DNA of 36,910 nucleotides, taken from JBCCHY01 sp039028495. GTDB lineage: Bacteria > Patescibacteriota > Saccharimonadia > Saccharimonadales > VXPC01. The stretch is from contig JBCCHY010000006.1 in the NCBI GenBank assembly GCA_039028495.1, positions 1 through 36,910 of the forward strand. Reading direction: 5' to 3'. Position 1 is the first letter of the stretch, and each line of letters starts with the position of its first letter. Shown here piece after piece: positions 1-6,696 of the stretch. The notes under the pieces were generated by a model that saw only the letters and a list, made by a program, of their open reading frames with translations, ran no database searches and was not told the DNA's origin. Position numbers and translations under genes: made by a program.

Positions 1-21
1 CAACCACTCGGACACCTCTCC
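1..21 (-). tRNA. tRNA-Ser, 5' end only (runs off the window)
   Basis: The reverse complement of the first 21 bases reads GGAGAGGTGTCCGAGTGGTT followed by G. This is the acceptor 5' strand and D-arm start typical of bacterial serine tRNAs (class II, long variable arm). The anticodon and the rest of the gene lie outside the window, so the isoacceptor cannot be given. A TATAAT box sits 11 nt upstream of the mature 5' end. Confidence 0.85.
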
Positions 22-32
22 GTGCGATTCGA

Positions 33-38
33 ATTATA
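33..38 (-). promoter_or_regulatory. -10 box of the tRNA-Ser gene
   Basis: TATAAT on the minus strand, 11 nt upstream of the tRNA 5' end. No convincing -35 hexamer is visible at the usual spacing. Confidence 0.55.
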
Positions 39-77
39 GTCTAATTGAGGAGCTTCTTCATAATACATTTCTAATGC

Positions 78-146
78 AGCCCCTGCCAGGGGTTGAGTGG
101 GGTAGGGTGACAGGGGCTGACGGACTCCGGGCGGCTCTCCGCCCGG
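78..146. other. GC-rich structured stretch with mutually exclusive hairpins
   Basis: AGCCCCTG (78-85) can pair with CAGGGGCT (111-118). Part of the same arm, CCCCT (80-84), can instead pair with AGGGG (88-92). A perfect 8-bp stem follows: CCGGGCGG (127-134), loop CTCT, CCGCCCGG (139-146), with no U-tract after it. The stretch is much richer in GC than its surroundings and contains no open reading frame. It may be part of a non-coding RNA or an attenuator. I could not match it to tmRNA, SRP RNA, 6S RNA or RNase P RNA. Confidence 0.35.
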
Positions 147-267
147 CTCACATAATCGTAAAAAATCAGCTACGCCCCATACATGGCGCAAACATCTGGC
201 GACATTTTGTACTCTAGCCTCGTTTATTCTCGAATGATAATCTTCCATTTTTCTCCCGTCTATTTTT

Positions 268-360
268 CATAGCAAACCGAAGGGTCTGGCTCTCTGGCTT
301 TGCCAGATGAGCTATGCTGGTGTGAAGTCCAGAGAGAAAAACCCGCGTGTAGCGGGTTTT
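268..360 (+). ncRNA. Possible small structured RNA ending in a terminator
   Basis: Several nested pairings lie just before a strong terminator hairpin: CATAGC (268-273) with GCTATG (311-316), CTCTCTGG (290-297) with CCAGAGAG (329-336), and TCTGGC (285-290 or 293-298) with GCCAGA (302-307). Some of these exclude each other. A weak -10 candidate GATAAT lies at 236-241. No ORF or known RNA family was recognised. The evidence is structure plus terminator only. Confidence 0.3.
337..360. terminator. Intrinsic terminator, usable in both directions
   Basis: AAAAACCCGC (337-346), a 5-nt loop, then GCGGGTTTT (352-360). The perfect GC stem is flanked by A and T runs. The U-tract is slightly longer on the minus strand than on the plus strand. 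Confidence 0.7.
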
Positions 361-390
361 ATAAGTCCGTATTTAGTTGGTGAAAGTACT

Positions 391-437
391 CCAGACTAGT
401 CTGGTGGTGGCAATCCACTAAGTTCGATTGCCTTTTT
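391..437 (+). terminator. Palindrome followed by a terminator-like hairpin
   Basis: A perfect 14-nt palindrome CCAGACTAGTCTGG (391-404) is followed by GGCAATC (409-415), a 10-nt loop, GATTGCC (426-432) and TTTTT (433-437). The second hairpin has the shape of an intrinsic terminator. No gene is seen immediately upstream, so it may end a small RNA. Confidence 0.4.
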
Positions 438-608
438 ACACGCTGGCGTTTTCATTGCTGTACGCTCGTTTCTTAATTTAAATTTACCCCAGCTAATTCG
501 CATCTCGAGTGCTGCCTATTACTTCGTTATTATGGCTTGCTTCTCGGATGCGATTAGCTTATGACATAAAGATTACAGACAAATAAAGCGAGTGTCAGTG
601 AATACGTT
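438..608. other. Intergenic stretch with no recognised feature
   Basis: I see no ORF, tRNA or convincing regulatory element here. It is moderately AT-rich and separates the hairpin region from the promoter region of the next gene. Confidence 0.5.
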
Positions 609-638
609 TTGACTCAAAAATTTTTGACAAACTATAAC
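609..638 (+). promoter_or_regulatory. Possible sigma70-type promoter
   Basis: TTGACT (609-614), an 18-nt spacer, then TATAAC (633-638). A second TTGACA occurs at 624-629 but lacks a well placed -10. It lies 157 nt upstream of the next start codon, so the transcript would have a long leader or encode something small. Confidence 0.4.
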
Positions 639-652
639 AGGGGTAAAAGTGC

Positions 653-686
653 ATGCATAGTGTCTACAAAAAGTTTTTGTATGCAT
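653..686. repeat. Nested palindrome, operator-like
   Basis: TACAAAAA-G-TTTTTGTA (665-681) is a perfect palindrome nested inside ATGCATA (653-659) and TATGCAT (680-686). It lies between the possible promoter at 609-638 and the HTH/Nudix-like gene, so it could be that regulator's own binding site. That is inference from position. Confidence 0.35.
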
Positions 687-794
687 ATATAGCGTCATAA
701 AAATGTCCTAAAAAGGTGGATTTCGCACTCAAAAAAGAGTATAAATATAGCTACAACTAAGAGGTCCGCAAGCCGCATTCGCCGCTAATTTTTC

Positions 795-1475
795 GTGATA
801 CACCATAATATACAAGCAAAGATCATAGAATACCTGGCTGGCCATCCAGGCTCATCTTATGCCGATATGCGACCAGCTGGTGTAGAGAGCAATGCGTTTT
901 CTTATCATCTAAAGCTTCTAATGAAAGAGGGCTTAGTAAAGAAAAGAGATGACGGCAAGTATCGTCTAACAGCGATAGGCGGCATGATCAGCCATAACCC
1001 TAAAAAGAGCATCACAGAGAGAGTAAAGAGGGCCTACTCTGTGATGTTTCTGATGGCCCGTAACGACAAGGGCCAATGGCTTGTGCGCAGACGCATGTAT
1101 CCTCCCCTGTTTGGCTATGTTGAGGCAGTTCTGAGCCATCCGGTAGATGAAATAACTGTTACTGAGCAAGCGGCTGTGACCTTTAAAGAGCGTACTGGCA
1201 TGCAGGGTGCGTTTAGGGTTGCAGGTACTTGTTTTGTCAGAGTGGTTGCCGGCGATGAGCTTTTGAGCTACAAAAACATAACAGTATTAGTGGCTGATGA
1301 ACTCAATGGAGAGCTCAGCAAAGAGGCTATTAGCGAGCAGTGCTCCTGGATGAGTATTGAAGATCTGAATAAAGAAGAAAAGCTAGCCCCACAGATGCAT
1401 GATGTTATAAGGCTTGTAGAGCAAGGTGACTTATTCTGGGAAGAGCTCCGCTACGAGATCGACCCAATCGATTAA
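795..1475 (+). CDS. Winged-helix protein with a degenerate Nudix-like domain
   Basis: This protein has 226 residues. Residues 1-60 form a helix-turn-helix of the ArsR/winged-helix kind (SYADMRPAGVESNAFSYHLKLL, then a GLVKK wing). Residues ~75-200 resemble a Nudix fold. The position of the Nudix box (~110-138) reads SHPVDEI...AAVTFKERTGM, so the REUXEEXGU core is largely lost and hydrolysis is doubtful. The order HTH-then-Nudix is the reverse of the NrtR family. The start is GTG, because a TAA lies four codons upstream in frame and no ATG fits. A TATAAA at 740-745 could be its -10. It may be a metabolite-sensing regulator that uses a dead Nudix domain as sensor; the ligand is unknown. Confidence 0.65.
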   Translation: MIHHNIQAKIIEYLAGHPGSSYADMRPAGVESNAFSYHLKLLMKEGLVKKRDDGKYRLTAIGGMISHNPKKSITERVKRAYSVMFLMARNDKGQWLVRRRMYPPLFGYVEAVLSHPVDEITVTEQAAVTFKERTGMQGAFRVAGTCFVRVVAGDELLSYKNITVLVADELNGELSKEAISEQCSWMSIEDLNKEEKLAPQMHDVIRLVEQGDLFWEELRYEIDPID

Positions 1476-1490
1476 TCTGTAATCTACGAG

Positions 1491-1496
1491 TATAAT
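1491..1496 (+). promoter_or_regulatory. -10 box of argS
   Basis: TATAAT with 10 nt to the ATG at 1507. No Shine-Dalgarno sequence is present. The predicted leader is only about 0-4 nt. Confidence 0.6.
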
Positions 1497-1506
1497 TTAT
1501 GACACT

Positions 1507-3180
1507 ATGATCTACCTAGATTTAATTAATGACCTAACGCAGTTTGGTATACAGCCAGAACTAGTTGCCTCTGGCGATGAAACTCTAGGTTCAGATCTTG
1601 CTATGCCATGTTTCAGATTGGCTGCGGAATACAAACAATCCCCCAATGAGATTGCCGTAGACATAGCCCAGAAAATTAGTCACGAGGGGATTGAGCGTGC
1701 AGAGGCGATAAACGGCTACGTAAATATCTGGTTAAAGCCGAGCTACATATTTAAGACAATAGTTACTGAGTACCCAACAGGTGATCGGCTTGCTGCTACA
1801 GATGAAGATAAGGGCACAGTTGTCGTAGAGTATGTATCCCAGAATTTAGCCAAACCGCTGTCTATCGGTCATTTACGGAACGCGCTTCAGGGGCGAGCAA
1901 TTGCAAAGATATATGAGTTTGCAGGTTGGAATGTAATAACCGACAGCCATATTGGAGACTGGGGTACAGCTTTTGGGATGTGGGCCGTTGGATTTAAACG
2001 ATTTAGCAGTGAACAAGCTTTGCAAGAAGGCGGAAACGAAGAGCTAGGGCGGGCCTACGTCGCAGTAAGAAATGCGCTCAAACAAGAGGCCGAGGCTGGA
2101 GAGACGACACTCAAAGATGAGGTTCAGGATTGGCTTATTAGGCTGGAGTCCGGCGACTCAGAGGCTCTGGACATGCACTCTAGGTTTTCTGAGATTTCTC
2201 TAAATGATGGACGCAGGATCCTAGGTCGTCTAGATATATCACATGACTATGAGCTCGGAGAGGCCTTTTTCTACAAACCTACAAGGGCGATATTGGAGCG
2301 AATCATTAATGACGGCACAGCTGTAGAGGAGTCAGACGGATCAATAGTTGTCCCCCTAGATTCTGAAGGCATAGACGTACCGGCCCTAATACAAAAAAGT
2401 AACGGAGCTGTTTTGTATCTATCTAGCGATATTGCCACGCTTGAGTATCGTCAAAAAGAGTGGGCGCCAGACAAAGTCATATACGTTGTTGGGGCGGAGC
2501 AGCAGTTTCATTTTAAGCAGCTTTTTGCGCTCAATAGCATTCTGGGATCAACAGATGCAGAGCTCGTGCATCACTGGTATGGTCTCGTAGAAGAACAGGA
2601 TGAAAACGGCAAACGCAAAAAAATGAGCTCCAGAACAGGGGCGGTTAGCTTAGAGGATGCGCTCAACATGGCTGTAGAAGAGGCCAGTAAAAATGCTAAG
2701 CCAGAGATGACAGCGGATGATATAGAAAAAGTCGCCATTGGTGCACTAGTCTTTCGGGAGTTTATTCAAGGAGCGAAAAACAATGTACTTTTTGACTGGA
2801 ACGACATGTTTAGTATGCAGGGTATGTCCGGCCCGTATATTCAGTATTCGGCTGTCAGAATGAACTCAGTTCTTGAAAAAGCAGGGGGCGCACCAGACTA
2901 CAGTCATACATATGACTGGATAGCTGAAAAACAGCTACTGCGACGTCTGGCGAGTTTTGAAGCCGTGTGCTCGGCAGCAGTTGAAGAGCGAGAGGGTTGT
3001 AAGCTAGCCCACTATCTCTATGACTTATCCAAGGACCTCAACCGCTACTATGAACAGACGCATATCCTAGATGATGATGCTGCAGTTCAGGCATCTCGTC
3101 TATGGGTTATAGCCTACATCAGAGATCACATGGTCAAAGTGCTTGATCTGCTCGGCATCAAGGTCCCGTCCTCCATGTAA
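1507..3180 (+). CDS. argS: Arginyl-tRNA synthetase
   Basis: Class I enzyme that charges tRNA-Arg with arginine, using ATP, in the cytoplasm. The 557 residues match the usual length. Residues 1-80 form the N-terminal Add-1 domain. The HIGH-type signature is SIGHLRN (119-125). The KMSKS-type loop is KKMSSRTG (372-378 region), followed by the ArgS-type continuation. The C-terminal ~120 residues form the helical DALR anticodon-binding domain. The ATG at 1507 is chosen because an earlier ATG at 1499 runs into a stop after three codons and TATAAT lies 10 nt upstream. It precedes the photolyase-related gene by 31 nt. Confidence 0.95.
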   Translation: MIYLDLINDLTQFGIQPELVASGDETLGSDLAMPCFRLAAEYKQSPNEIAVDIAQKISHEGIERAEAINGYVNIWLKPSYIFKTIVTEYPTGDRLAATDEDKGTVVVEYVSQNLAKPLSIGHLRNALQGRAIAKIYEFAGWNVITDSHIGDWGTAFGMWAVGFKRFSSEQALQEGGNEELGRAYVAVRNALKQEAEAGETTLKDEVQDWLIRLESGDSEALDMHSRFSEISLNDGRRILGRLDISHDYELGEAFFYKPTRAILERIINDGTAVEESDGSIVVPLDSEGIDVPALIQKSNGAVLYLSSDIATLEYRQKEWAPDKVIYVVGAEQQFHFKQLFALNSILGSTDAELVHHWYGLVEEQDENGKRKKMSSRTGAVSLEDALNMAVEEASKNAKPEMTADDIEKVAIGALVFREFIQGAKNNVLFDWNDMFSMQGMSGPYIQYSAVRMNSVLEKAGGAPDYSHTYDWIAEKQLLRRLASFEAVCSAAVEEREGCKLAHYLYDLSKDLNRYYEQTHILDDDAAVQASRLWVIAYIRDHMVKVLDLLGIKVPSSM

Positions 3181-3211
3181 TTCTGGCCGTCCAGGTGATA
3201 CTCTATTAAGC

Positions 3212-4732
3212 ATGAGCGTTACCAAAAAAGCACTCGTTCTGTTTCCACATCAGTTATTTGACGCAGTACATTTGCCAGAAGTAGATACTATCTATTTAGT
3301 CGAAGAGCCGCTGATATTCGGTACAGATGACCAGTACCCTGTCTGCATGCATGTTCAAAAGCTGATTCTTCATCGTGCCAGCATGAGGCGCTACTACCAA
3401 GAGATGCTTTGGCCGGCCGGCTATGAGGTGAAGTATATTGAAGACCAGGATGGCCTGCGGACTGAACACATTATTGCCAGAGTTGCAGTTGATGGGCATG
3501 CTGACATCTTTGTCTTTGACCCGGTGGACTACGAGATAAATAGACGTCTACGTATCGCCCAGAGCCAGGTGGACAAGGCCGTTCGCATTACGATTCTAGA
3601 AACTCCGAATTTTCTTCTTGACCGTCTAGAAGCAGGGGAATACTTTGCCGGCAAACACGAACATTTATTTGCTGATTTTTATAAATGGCAGCGTGAGCGA
3701 TTTAACATACTTTTAACAAAGAACTACAAACCGATCGGCGGGAAGTGGAGTTTCGATAACGACAATCGCCATAAGCTGCGCAAAGACATCGATCTGCCTG
3801 ACATCGATGCGTATGGTGACAACGAGTATGTTAAAGAGGCAAGACACTATGTACAGACGAGGTTTGGCCATCTTAATGGTAGTGATGAGGATTTCATTTG
3901 GCCGACGAATCATGCAGAGTCAGCTGCTTGGCTAGACGAGTTCATACTAGAGAGGCTAGATCGCTTCGGTACTTATCAGGATGCGGTAGAGCCCGATAAG
4001 CCGTTTATGTATCACTCAGTGATTTCACCAATGCTAAACATAGGTCTGTTATCACCAAAACAAGTGATTGATGCAGTCATTGATGCCTACGAAAAAAGAT
4101 CGTTGCGTCTGGAGAGCGTTGAGGGATTCTTAAGACAAGTGCTTGGCTGGCGCGAATTTGTGCGGGGGATTTATGAGCATAACGGCGTGGCTATGAGGAC
4201 GGGTAACTACTTCGAAAATTCTCGCAGACTAACGGATCACTGGTATAGAGGAGATACAGGTCTTGTACCAGTTGATGATGCCATCAGAAAGACAAAGCAG
4301 TTTGGCTACATGCACCATATAGAGCGGCTCATGGTGGTCAGCAATGCAATGCTGCTATCTGATATACACCCAGATGCTGTCTACCAGTGGTTCATGGAAA
4401 TGAGTATTGACGCCTATGATTGGGTGATGGTTCCGAATGTATATGGCATGGGCCAATACGCCGATGGGGGCAAAATGGTGACCAAGCCCTATGTGAGTGG
4501 TAGCAACTACATACATAAAATGAGCCACTACGAAAAATCTGGCTGGTCTGAAACATGGGATGGGCTCTACTGGAGCTTCTTAAAGCGTCACAGATCAAAA
4601 CTTAAGACCAACCCCAGGCTTGGGCTAGCTCTTGGTTCTCTTGATCGGATGAGCCCTGATAAACTGAGAATACTAGAGTATCGTGCTGGTGACTTTTTAG
4701 CCTCTCGTACAACCAGACACGATAACAAGTAG
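3212..4732 (+). CDS. Photolyase-related flavoprotein (COG3046 / FeS-BCP family) without Fe-S cysteines
   Basis: This protein has 506 residues and resembles the bacterial cryptochrome/(6-4) photolyase family (deoxyribodipyrimidine photolyase-related proteins). Such enzymes repair UV photoproducts using FAD and light. The N-terminal antenna-type Rossmann domain covers ~1-160. The FAD-binding half carries the family signatures VEGFLRQVLGWREFVRGIY, HHIERLMV, PNVYGMGQYADGG, KPYVSGSNYIHKMS and LYWSFLKRHR. Only one cysteine occurs in the whole protein (C45). The cysteine-bearing loop after KMSHY is shortened to EKSGWSETWDG, so no 4Fe-4S cluster can form as in PhrB. The ATG at 3212 is preferred over an upstream in-frame start inside argS; GATACT lies 9 nt before it. 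Confidence 0.85.
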   Translation: MSVTKKALVLFPHQLFDAVHLPEVDTIYLVEEPLIFGTDDQYPVCMHVQKLILHRASMRRYYQEMLWPAGYEVKYIEDQDGLRTEHIIARVAVDGHADIFVFDPVDYEINRRLRIAQSQVDKAVRITILETPNFLLDRLEAGEYFAGKHEHLFADFYKWQRERFNILLTKNYKPIGGKWSFDNDNRHKLRKDIDLPDIDAYGDNEYVKEARHYVQTRFGHLNGSDEDFIWPTNHAESAAWLDEFILERLDRFGTYQDAVEPDKPFMYHSVISPMLNIGLLSPKQVIDAVIDAYEKRSLRLESVEGFLRQVLGWREFVRGIYEHNGVAMRTGNYFENSRRLTDHWYRGDTGLVPVDDAIRKTKQFGYMHHIERLMVVSNAMLLSDIHPDAVYQWFMEMSIDAYDWVMVPNVYGMGQYADGGKMVTKPYVSGSNYIHKMSHYEKSGWSETWDGLYWSFLKRHRSKLKTNPRLGLALGSLDRMSPDKLRILEYRAGDFLASRTTRHDNK

Positions 4733-4737
4733 CTTGG

Positions 4738-4764
4738 TATACTTAATATCAGGTAAAAAAGGAG
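4738..4764 (+). promoter_or_regulatory. Promoter and Shine-Dalgarno of the DUF1761 gene
   Basis: TATACT (4738-4743) places transcription start near 4750. AAGGAG (4759-4764) lies 10 nt before the ATG. This is one of the few genes in the window with a clear ribosome binding site. Confidence 0.6.
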
Positions 4765-4774
4765 TATTCATAAA

Positions 4775-5200
4775 ATGGAATGGAGTGATCAACTATCGGA
4801 TGTAAACGTTTGGGCGGTGCTACTTGCGACTGCATCAACCTTTGCGCTTGGTTCAGTCTGGTACGCGTGGGGCGTATTCGGTAAAACGTGGGCTGGTCTA
4901 AATGGCCTAAAAAAAGCTGACTTTGATAAACCAGATAACATGGCCAAAACATTTATTGGTATGGGTGTGGGTAGTCTTTTGGCAGCGTCTATTATGTTCA
5001 TGCTGATGAACGCCACGAATACAGAAGGTTTAGTGGACGGAGTCATCTTTGGATTCCTACTAGGTCTGGCATTTAGGTTTACGACGCATGTCATGCACAA
5101 TGGATTTGCAAAACGCTCTGAGGAGCTGACCCGCATTGATGGGTTTCATGATATTTTGCAGATGATGATTATGGGTGCGATTCTCGGCCTCTTCCTCTAA
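4775..5200 (+). CDS. DUF1761 family membrane protein
   Basis: This protein has 141 residues and four predicted membrane segments (~12-32, ~58-78, ~85-103, ~122-140). The N-terminal signature ALGSVWYAWGVFGKTW resembles the DUF1761 family (LGxxWY...FGKxW). The function of the family is not known. It has its own promoter and ribosome binding site, and its transcript should stop at the strong terminator 14 nt downstream, so it is probably monocistronic. Confidence 0.8.
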   Translation: MEWSDQLSDVNVWAVLLATASTFALGSVWYAWGVFGKTWAGLNGLKKADFDKPDNMAKTFIGMGVGSLLAASIMFMLMNATNTEGLVDGVIFGFLLGLAFRFTTHVMHNGFAKRSEELTRIDGFHDILQMMIMGAILGLFL

Positions 5201-5213
5201 ATCCTCAGACCAC

Positions 5214-5253
5214 CAAACAATAAGAGTCGGCAAAAGCCGCTCTTTTTGTTTGG
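5214..5253 (+). terminator. Intrinsic terminator after the DUF1761 gene
   Basis: Outer arms CAAACAA / TTGTTTG enclose AAGAGTCGGC, loop AAAA, GCCGCTCTTTTT. The U-rich right arm and the position 14 nt after the stop codon make a convincing terminator. Its sequence aligns with the terminator at 6531-6568. Confidence 0.85.
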
Positions 5254-5264
5254 CTCACGGGATA

Positions 5265-5347
5265 GAATTGATATTTTTACTCCGGGAATGACGGGCGCAG
5301 TGCCGTATGCACAGCAACCCGTCATTTTCCTCGCAAAAATTCAATTC
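5265..5347. repeat. Long hairpin repeat, copy A
   Basis: An ~83-nt imperfect palindrome: GAATTGATATTTTT... on the left pairs with ...AAAAATTCAATTC on the right, with an inner stem around GACGGG / CCCGTC. It follows the terminator directly. Its apex contains CGCAGTGCCGT (5296-5306), also found at 6730-6740. A GTGTCT-type tail follows. It has the same architecture as the copy at 6582-6659. Confidence 0.7.
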
Positions 5348-5420
5348 CATCTCCGTGTCTGAGAGATTTAGACGTTTCTGCCGCTCTAGTTGAGGGACTA
5401 TCCACTCACCAAAACTGAAC

Positions 5421-5453
5421 ACAACCTGTGATGAACAAGTAATCACAGGTTGT
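5421..5453. repeat. Perfect 12-bp inverted repeat
   Basis: ACAACCTGTGAT (5421-5432), a 9-nt loop, ATCACAGGTTGT (5442-5453). No U-tract follows on either strand, so it is not an obvious terminator. It lies 33 nt upstream of the -10 box of the 45-residue peptide gene and could be an operator or an RNA hairpin. Confidence 0.55.
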
Positions 5454-5486
5454 ATCCTTTAGTATTACTAAGAATTTTCTTTGCGG

Positions 5487-5492
5487 TATACT
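5487..5492 (+). promoter_or_regulatory. -10 box of the 45-residue peptide gene
   Basis: TATACT, 7 nt before the ATG at 5500, which puts the start codon at or next to the transcription start. Confidence 0.6.
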
Positions 5493-5499
5493 GGTGGGT

Positions 5500-5637
5500 A
5501 TGAAAAAATTTGTGTTTATTATCATTGCACTAGTAGTTTTAGGGCTGGGATACGGCCTGATATCGCTACTGGGTGACACAGATGGCAGTAATAGCCAAGA
5601 AGCTCTCGATGGATTTGGTTTCACTAGGGCGTTTTAA
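5500..5637 (+). CDS. Small membrane peptide, 45 residues
   Basis: It starts MKKFVFIIIALVVLGLGYGL, which is one N-terminal membrane helix after two lysines. A short polar tail ending in GFGFTRAF follows. It is supported by TATACT 7 nt upstream and by the gap of only 8 nt to the thioredoxin-like gene, with which it probably forms an operon. No family was recognised. It may be a small partner of the membrane thioredoxin, or a free membrane peptide. Confidence 0.6.
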   Translation: MKKFVFIIIALVVLGLGYGLISLLGDTDGSNSQEALDGFGFTRAF

Positions 5638-5645
5638 CTATTAGC

Positions 5646-6119
5646 ATGTATAAGAGGATAGCTACAGGCATACTGCTATTCGTGGCCGCAGTACTGACAT
5701 GGGGTGTGCTATGGAACACTTTTGGCAACAACGATAATAAGCCACAGAACACGACTCCCCAGTCGCGCACACAAGTACCCACCTATACAGATGCTTCACT
5801 AATAAGCTCACAAGGTGGATATGTCCCGTACACAGAGGACAATCTGGCTCTTGCTGCTGGAAAAGACAAAGTGATTTTTTTTAACGCTAAATGGTGCCCT
5901 ACCTGTCAGGTGGCCAAAAAGAATTTTGAACAGAATTCTGACAAGTTTCCAGAAAATCTGGTGCTATTTGACGCAGACTATGATGACTTTTCTGAGCTGC
6001 GTGCTGGATATGGTGTAAATGTTCAGCACACATTTGTGCAGATTGATGACAGCGGCATGCTCGTGAATCGATGGTCTGGAAGCTATATCGTTGATCAGAT
6101 TACTTCTAACCTCCTCTAG
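5646..6119 (+). CDS. Membrane-anchored thioredoxin-like protein
   Basis: This protein has 157 residues. Residues 5-27 are an N-terminal membrane anchor, followed by a Gln/Thr/Asn-rich linker. Residues ~60-157 form a thioredoxin fold with the active site WCPTC preceded by VIFFNAKW. The active site should face outside, where it could reduce or form disulfides. It may feed electrons to the membrane-anchored MsrA encoded at 23906-24580; that is inference. A cis-proline equivalent is not obvious (the text near it reads VQHTFVQID), so redox activity may differ from classical thioredoxins. Confidence 0.8.
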   Translation: MYKRIATGILLFVAAVLTWGVLWNTFGNNDNKPQNTTPQSRTQVPTYTDASLISSQGGYVPYTEDNLALAAGKDKVIFFNAKWCPTCQVAKKNFEQNSDKFPENLVLFDADYDDFSELRAGYGVNVQHTFVQIDDSGMLVNRWSGSYIVDQITSNLL

Positions 6120-6147
6120 CTATCGAGCCTCTTCAGGTTAGTAAGTT

Positions 6148-6196
6148 TTGACTTTTCGCCCCCTCATGGAATAATAGCTGTATACAAAAAAGGAGG
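6148..6196 (+). promoter_or_regulatory. Promoter and ribosome binding site of mscL
   Basis: TTGACT (6148-6153), an 18-nt spacer, TAATAG (6172-6177). A strong AGGAGG (6191-6196) lies 6 nt before the GTG start and decides that start. Confidence 0.55.
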
Positions 6197-6202
6197 GATA
6201 TC

Positions 6203-6514
6203 GTGAAGGGATTCATGAATTTCGTGAGAGAGCAGGGCGTTGTTGGCCTAGCTGTCGGTTTAGCAATTGGTACTGAAGCAGGTAAAGCTGTTCAGGCCTT
6301 AGTCGATGGGCTAATTAGCCCAATAGTAGGTTACATACTTGGTGGTACTGACCTATCTTCAGAAGCATGGACGGTCACTGAGAGTGCCGATCGTGCGCTA
6401 ACAATTGGTTGGGGATCAATAGTAAATGCAATCATTACGCTTCTAGCTGTAGCTTTTGTTATTTACTGGGTTGTTCAACGGCTTGGGCTTGATAAGCTCG
6501 ACAAAAAGAAATAG
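6203..6514 (+). CDS. mscL: Large-conductance mechanosensitive channel
   Basis: This protein has 103 residues. MscL forms a homopentameric inner-membrane channel that opens under membrane tension and protects against osmotic downshock. The N-terminal amphipathic helix and TM1 read FVREQGVVGLAVGLAIGTEAGKAVQALVDGLISPIVG, very close to the family consensus. TM2 lies at ~70-92 and is followed by a short basic C-terminal helix (KLDKKK). The protein is short at the C-terminus compared with E. coli MscL (136 residues). The start is GTG with a near-perfect Shine-Dalgarno. A strong terminator follows. Confidence 0.95.
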   Translation: MKGFMNFVREQGVVGLAVGLAIGTEAGKAVQALVDGLISPIVGYILGGTDLSSEAWTVTESADRALTIGWGSIVNAIITLLAVAFVIYWVVQRLGLDKLDKKK

Positions 6515-6530
6515 CCTGGCACAAAGACCA

Positions 6531-6568
6531 GCAAGCAAATAAGGCGGCATAGCCGCTTTTTTGCTTGC
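6531..6568 (+). terminator. Intrinsic terminator after mscL
   Basis: Outer arms GCAAGCAA / TTGCTTGC enclose AAGGCGGC, loop ATA, GCCGCTTTTTT. It lies 16 nt after the mscL stop and aligns with the terminator at 5214-5253, including the CTCACG that follows both. Confidence 0.88.
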
Positions 6569-6581
6569 CTCACGACCTATC

Positions 6582-6659
6582 TTTGATATTTCTCTTTGCG
6601 GCTTTAGCCGAAGCGGTACTTTTGTACAGCCTCGGCTAACTTCCGCAGAGAAATTCAAA
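6582..6659. repeat. Long hairpin repeat, copy B
   Basis: A 78-nt near-palindrome. From the outside in, TTTGATATTTCTCT pairs with GAGAAATTCAAA, TGCGG with CCGCA, TAGCCGA with TCGGCTA and GTAC with GTAC around a TTTT loop. It directly follows the mscL terminator, as copy A follows the DUF1761 terminator. Confidence 0.75.
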
Positions 6660-6677
6660 TCTAGATTCGCGTCTATG
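6623..6677 (+). repeat. Direct repeat, first copy (right half of hairpin B plus tail)
   Basis: This 55-nt segment begins TGTACAGCCTCGGCTAA and ends GTCTATG. It recurs at 6897-6952 with about four substitutions and one inserted base. Confidence 0.85.
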
Positions 6678-6696
6678 CCCCAGGGCTTCTGGCTTT

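Noticed and set aside
78..146. tmRNA or SRP RNA, because of GGGGCTGA and GC-rich stems
   Set aside because: The TTCGAC start context, tag ORF and T-arm of tmRNA are absent, and the conserved SRP RNA apical GGAAGCAGC-type motif is absent.
3143..3211. Longer start of the photolyase-related gene at 3143
   Set aside because: It would lie inside argS in another frame and adds a Cys/Pro/Arg-rich stretch unlike the family; the ATG at 3212 begins right at the conserved domain.
4789..5136. Minus-strand open frame of 115 residues opposite the DUF1761 gene
   Set aside because: Shadow frame; the plus-strand protein has a promoter, ribosome binding site, membrane topology and family match.
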